A DNA stretch of 8,661 nt from Deltaproteobacteria bacterium (GTDB taxonomy: Bacteria > Desulfobacterota > Binatia > UBA9968): assembly GCA_023250495.1 (NCBI GenBank), contig JAHFAP010000048.1, positions 7,237-15,897 on the forward strand, written 5' to 3'. The notes below the pieces were generated by a model. That model was not told where the DNA came from. It made no database searches and saw only the letters and a program-made list of their open reading frames with translations. Made by a program: the position numbers and the translations under genes. Positions 5,644-8,661 of the stretch are shown piece after piece. How positions within the stretch are numbered: position 1 is the stretch's first letter; each line of letters starts with the position of its first letter.

Positions 5644-8469
5644 GCCACCGGAGTCGGTGCAAAAATCTCCCTTCGGGACGACCGAGTAGTTGCAGCCGCC
5701 GGACTGGGTGCACGTCTGTCCTTCAATTTTCACCCTCTCGCACCAGGAACCGGAGCAAAAGTCCCCGTCTGTGCAGGTGCCCCCTGTACAGAGGTCTCTC
5801 TGCGTGGCGACCCTGCAGCCGGAAGCACCGCAATCCAAGGTTGCGCTATCATCGCAGGCGCCACCGGTACAAAATTTCCCTTCTGTAACAGGCGCCTGAG
5901 TCGTTGTTGCGGTCGCGGTGCTCTTGGGGACAACGAGGTCACCCCGGCCACTGGCGGTTTCTATCCGGAGCTTTGTCGTTTCGACTCTAGCGCCGTCAGG
6001 ATTCTTGCCGATCTCTGTTTCGACTGTGATGCCGCCAGGTCCTTCCCATAGCCATGTTCCTTTGACTGGGCCCTCACGCTCACCCACCCACTTCCATGCT
6101 GTCTCTGCAGTCGCTGTGCCTTTGGGGACGGTGAGTTCACCACGGCCGCCTGCGGTCTCTATCGGAAGCTTCGTCGTTTCAACTCTGGCACCGTCGGGTC
6201 GTCTGCCGACCTCCGTCTCAATTGTAATTCCGCCGGGTCCTTCCCAGACCCACGTTCCTCTGGCCACATTCTCACGCACCCACTTCCACGCTGTCTCCGT
6301 GCTCTTGGGGACAACGAGGTCACCCCGGCCACTGGCGGTTTCTATCCGGAGCTTTGTCGTTTCGACTCTAGCGCCGTCAGGATTCTTGCCGATCTCTGTT
6401 TCGACTGTGATGCCGCCAGGTCCTTCCCACAGCCATGTTCCTTTGACTGGGCCCTCACGCTCACCCACCCACTTCCATGCTGTCTCTGCAGTCGCTGTGC
6501 CTTTGGGGACGGTGAGTTCGGCGCGTCCGCCTGCGGTCTCTATCGGAAGCTTCGTCGTTTCAACTCTGGCGCCGTCGGGTCGTCTGCCGACCTCCGTCTC
6601 AATTGTAATTCCGCCGGGTCCTTCCCAGACCCACGCTCCTTTGGCTGGATTCTCACGCAGCCACTTCCAGGTTTCTGTCGTTGGGCTGCCAGGCGGCAGG
6701 ATCAACCCCGGCATGCCTGTGATGCCTCCAGTTTGTGCGGCTGCCTGGGCGGCACGCGAGGTAAGAAGGGCGACCGCGTCTTGCAGCAGCTTGTCGGGCT
6801 TACTCATGCCGGCTGGTTCCATATATGGGAACAGGTCCGAGATCGTGGTCCCGGCCGCGAGAGTCAGAACGGTGTACAGGTTTAGAGCGCTCTCGGCCGC
6901 CGTGCGCAAGCTCGGCTCCTTGATTTTGTCGGCGCCTTGCTCAGAGAGCTGCTTCGCAGCTTCGATCACGGCTGAGCTGTACGCAAAGCTGCTGAAAGTG
7001 AGCCGCGACCTGAGAGGCAACGTTTCGCCCTCCGGTTTGAGATTGAGGTAGAGGCGCGCTATCTCTGTGTTGTCCAACAAAGAGAAGGTCAGGGTGGCAT
7101 CCCTTGGGTCCTTGCTCTTGAGCCAGGCACGCCATGATTCGTCGGGCTCGGTGAGCGTGATCTTCACCTCCGTAGACTCAAACTTGCTGGGCGTAGTCGA
7201 TGACTGCTTGACGGTAAAGGAATCGAGCTTTTGCACCCGGGACGTGTCGAGACCAGGGATACTGAAATGAAAGTTCGACGGCAGCCACAGCTTCTGCTCC
7301 ATCTTAAGCGCCCCACTGATCCGGGCGCCGGAGCCCTTCTTGTATCGTATGACCTCCGGCGAGATCTTTACGGTCATGCGGGCCGCATCCTTGGAGCCGG
7401 CGTCCATTGCCGGCAACCCGATCTCGCTGATGAGACTGTTGAAGAAATCGCGTCTTCGGATCTCGGATGTCGGTGCAAGAAGGCTGCGCCGGTTGGTCTG
7501 AGCGCCGCCTGGCTTTGCGCTATAGAGCGTGGAGATCTCCAGGGTTGCTTCGACAGGTTTGCCGGTCTGCCGGGCGATGTTTTGGAAAAGCGTCGCCGGG
7601 ATTGAGAAGGAAGAGTTTCCTACGCTAAAGTTTATTTTCCCGTCCGCAGACAGGGTCTGGGTTACGCTTTGACCGGCTTGAGGAGAACTCGGAGGAGGGG
7701 AAATCTGCCAATAAGGGAACAAACCAGCCAGCCGGTCAATTACCGTGGGGTTTGAATACCCCCAGCGGCCATTCTTCCACTCGGCCCAGTGATCATCGGA
7801 AAAGCGTATCATTGTGATGCCATCGGATTTGTAAAATCTAATCCAAGTACCGTCCGGCAGCGTATAGCGTTCGGAGTCGGGCAGAAATTCGAGTACAGTC
7901 AAGCCCTCGCTTCTCCATTTGGTGATCCACTCTTCTCTTATCTCGCCTGGCACACCTGGGGTGTGTACCGGCCCTGTTTGGAGATCCGAAGGGCCGGGAG
8001 CGGTGCTTGAAGCTATGATCTTCCCGTCTGGCCCATAAACGGTCCAGTGCCCGGTGGCTATTTCTGTAACGCGCCTAGTGCCATCGCTCCTAAACTCTTC
8101 TCTTAACCCGTCGTGCTCCCAAACGGAAGTTGTGCTCTGACGAGTTTTAGGATCAATTTCCCGTATCTCAATATTGCTACGACTCGGGTCGAAGCGGACA
8201 GTAAATGTAGGCGGGTCAGCAAAGGTCACGGACTTTGCGGTCTCGGGTTGAGCCTCTCGCTTAAGACTAGGAGGGAGACCGGAGACGAACTCCTCCGGCT
8301 TCAGTGGAGGAGCCGGGTCGAAGTGCACGGTCACCGGACCCGGCGGCCCGCCGTACGGGACGACTTTCACGTTTAAGGTTACGGCCTCGGAGATTGATGG
8401 CGTGAGATGAAGGGCGAGAAGAGAGAGAACAAGGATGGCCGGACACAAGGAGTTTTTCAGACGCTTCAT
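5641..8469 (-). CDS. Large secreted repeat protein with Cys-rich tail
   Basis: Unrecognised 942-aa exported protein, first gene of the minus-strand operon. The frame is open up to 8580, but the ATG at 8469 is chosen because AGGAGG (8475-8480) stands 5 nt before it and it begins a clear signal peptide (MKRLKNSLCP, hydrophobic core, cut after SEA at 27-29). Residues 117-238 are Trp-rich with DGxW-type strands (SDGTRRVTEIATGHW, LPDGTWIRFYKSDG), somewhat like MORN-style beta-hairpin repeats. The middle (about 265-560) mixes beta and helical segments of no family I know. Residues 597-850 are two near-identical 127-aa units, each made of two related modules centred on WEGPGGITIETEVG. Residues 867-942 are Cys-rich. 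The frame stops at a TGA beyond which the same frame continues for 136 codons into a subtilisin propeptide-like domain; full readthrough would give 1079 aa. A surface or extracellular carrier of the protease propeptide is my inference. Confidence 0.75.
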   Translation of the reverse strand: MKRLKNSLCPAILVLSLLALHLTPSISEAVTLNVKVVPYGGPPGPVTVHFDPAPPLKPEEFVSGLPPSLKREAQPETAKSVTFADPPTFTVRFDPSRSNIEIREIDPKTRQSTTSVWEHDGLREEFRSDGTRRVTEIATGHWTVYGPDGKIIASSTAPGPSDLQTGPVHTPGVPGEIREEWITKWRSEGLTVLEFLPDSERYTLPDGTWIRFYKSDGITMIRFSDDHWAEWKNGRWGYSNPTVIDRLAGLFPYWQISPPPSSPQAGQSVTQTLSADGKINFSVGNSSFSIPATLFQNIARQTGKPVEATLEISTLYSAKPGGAQTNRRSLLAPTSEIRRRDFFNSLISEIGLPAMDAGSKDAARMTVKISPEVIRYKKGSGARISGALKMEQKLWLPSNFHFSIPGLDTSRVQKLDSFTVKQSSTTPSKFESTEVKITLTEPDESWRAWLKSKDPRDATLTFSLLDNTEIARLYLNLKPEGETLPLRSRLTFSSFAYSSAVIEAAKQLSEQGADKIKEPSLRTAAESALNLYTVLTLAAGTTISDLFPYMEPAGMSKPDKLLQDAVALLTSRAAQAAAQTGGITGMPGLILPPGSPTTETWKWLRENPAKGAWVWEGPGGITIETEVGRRPDGARVETTKLPIETAGGRAELTVPKGTATAETAWKWVGEREGPVKGTWLWEGPGGITVETEIGKNPDGARVETTKLRIETASGRGDLVVPKSTETAWKWVRENVARGTWVWEGPGGITIETEVGRRPDGARVETTKLPIETAGGRGELTVPKGTATAETAWKWVGEREGPVKGTWLWEGPGGITVETEIGKNPDGARVETTKLRIETASGRGDLVVPKSTATATTTQAPVTEGKFCTGGACDDSATLDCGASGCRVATQRDLCTGGTCTDGDFCSGSWCERVKIEGQTCTQSGGCNYSVVPKGDFCTDSGG
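5920..6681 (-). repeat. Tandem duplication, 2 x 381 bp, within the large secreted protein
   Basis: The blocks at 5920-6300 and 6301-6681 are near-identical at a period of 381 bp (127 codons). Each block holds two modules of about 60 aa: type A (WVWEGPGGITIETEVGRRPDGARVETTKLPIE) and type B (WLWEGPGGITVETEIGKNPDGARVETTKLRIE), giving the order A-B-A-B. The two B modules differ by a single silent base that I could find, whereas the A modules differ at several sites, mainly at their far end. The inner A/B duplication is therefore old and the 381-bp duplication is recent, or homogenised by gene conversion. Confidence 0.92.
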
Positions 8470-8507
8470 AAAAACCTCCTTACTGGCAACGATCCTTCTT
8501 TTGGAGG

Positions 8508-8537
8508 TGCATAGCACAACGGTTATTGGACTGTCAA
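8508..8537 (-). promoter_or_regulatory. Candidate promoter of the minus-strand operon
   Basis: On the minus strand, a perfect TTGACA (8532-8537) is followed after 18 bp by TATGCA (8508-8513) preceded by TGC, an extended -10 form. It lies about 40 bp upstream of the chosen ATG at 8469 and of its strong AGGAGG, giving a leader of roughly 30 nt. This position also argues against translation from the upstream ATG at 8580, which would precede the promoter. Only consensus matching supports it. Confidence 0.45.
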
Positions 8538-8580
8538 TATGGTCTTCGAGGCGGGGTCGGGAGAGAGGTCCGAGACTCAT

Positions 8581-8661
8581 GTCTTGTATCGTGTGTCTTA
8601 AATCGTGTATTTTACGAAGAAGGCAACAGGCGTTAGGTAACAGGCGAGAGAAAGAAACGCA
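8581..8661. other. Non-coding end of the window
   Basis: This 81-bp stretch upstream of the minus-strand operon contains no gene that I can support. It holds a short direct repeat, aacaggcg, at 8624-8631 and 8639-8646, and an AT-rich patch (8600-8614). It may belong to the regulatory region of a gene outside the window. Confidence 0.4.

Larger units (their letters stand above)
5461..5871 (-). repeat. Two Cys-rich modules, 204-bp period, spanning the TGA codon
   Basis: Module 1 (about 5665-5871) encodes residues 867-935 with twelve Cys before the next module. Module 2 (about 5461-5661) lies across the TGA. Shared elements are DLC/DIC, GDFC/GDYC, SGSWC/TGSSC, QTCTQSGGCNYSVVPK and KACTESGCNYSVAPK. 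At DNA level the 20-mer at 5475-5494 recurs at 5679-5698, 204 bp apart (68 codons). A further partial copy is seen where 5642-5661 matches 5693-5712 at 17 of 20 positions. The even Cys number and secretion signal suggest disulfide-bonded exported modules. Confidence 0.75.

Noticed and set aside
5600..5700. Frameshift as the cause of the TGA between the 942-aa and 136-aa frames
   Set aside because: Inserting a base would restore Cys at the site, but the following codons in the shifted frame lose the Cys pattern. The unshifted frame matches the repeat on both sides, so a single frameshift does not explain it.
5341..6051. Open frame of 236 codons on the + strand over the Cys-rich region
   Set aside because: Antisense shadow of the Cys-rich modules; the low-complexity composition explains the lack of stops.
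5918..7051. Open frame of 377 codons on the + strand across the repeat region
   Set aside because: It is the antisense of the tandem repeats in the secreted protein, is open only because the repeats are GC-biased and duplicated, and has no ribosome site or recognisable domain. The minus-strand frame has the signal peptide, ribosome site and Cys modules.
8470..8580. Upstream ATG at 8580 as the start of the large secreted protein
   Set aside because: It would add 37 residues before a clear signal peptide and would lie upstream of the candidate promoter, while the ATG at 8469 has a perfect AGGAGG at ideal spacing.

Overview
The window is a bacterial chromosomal segment of moderately high GC. 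It suggests a Gram-negative, probably uncultivated, deltaproteobacterium-like or candidate-phylum organism. The reasons are a peptidoglycan gene (murI), exported proteins with Sec signal peptides, one probable outer-membrane beta-barrel, and an AT-rich 'attttggattt' repeat of a kind I associate with such genomes. The lineage is inference only; no rRNA or other phylogenetic marker is present.

Layout. On the + strand (1-2786) lie a spore-photoproduct-lyase-like radical SAM protein, glutamate racemase murI, and a compact AbrB-type antitoxin / PIN-domain toxin pair (vapBC-like). An imperfect inverted repeat spans the gap between the first two genes; it supplies the stop codon of the first and reaches the start codon of murI. 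Directly after the toxin lies a 60-bp stub encoding a second, diverged copy of the last 19 codons of murI plus a stop. The toxin-antitoxin pair is therefore sandwiched between two murI 3' ends.

On the - strand (8580 down to 2816) lies a tightly spaced operon of exported proteins. In transcription order it holds: a 942-aa secreted protein with Trp-rich segments, a 2 x 127-aa tandem duplication and a Cys-rich tail; a 136-codon frame that continues the Cys-rich region and ends in a domain resembling a subtilisin propeptide; an S8 (subtilisin-like) serine protease with its own signal peptide but no propeptide; and a probable beta-barrel protein.

The first two reading frames are in the same frame and are separated only by one TGA codon followed at once by ATG. 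Homology between the Cys-rich repeats runs through the TGA in one frame, and the TGA sits exactly where the other repeats have Cys. A perfect 8-bp hairpin with a UGUAC loop begins 10 nt downstream. This fits either a recent nonsense mutation or a UGA recoded as selenocysteine. If the TGA is read through, one 1079-aa secreted protein would carry the propeptide of the protease encoded 14 bp downstream, giving a split subtilisin whose propeptide acts in trans on a large repeat-bearing carrier. This operon is the most interesting part of the window.
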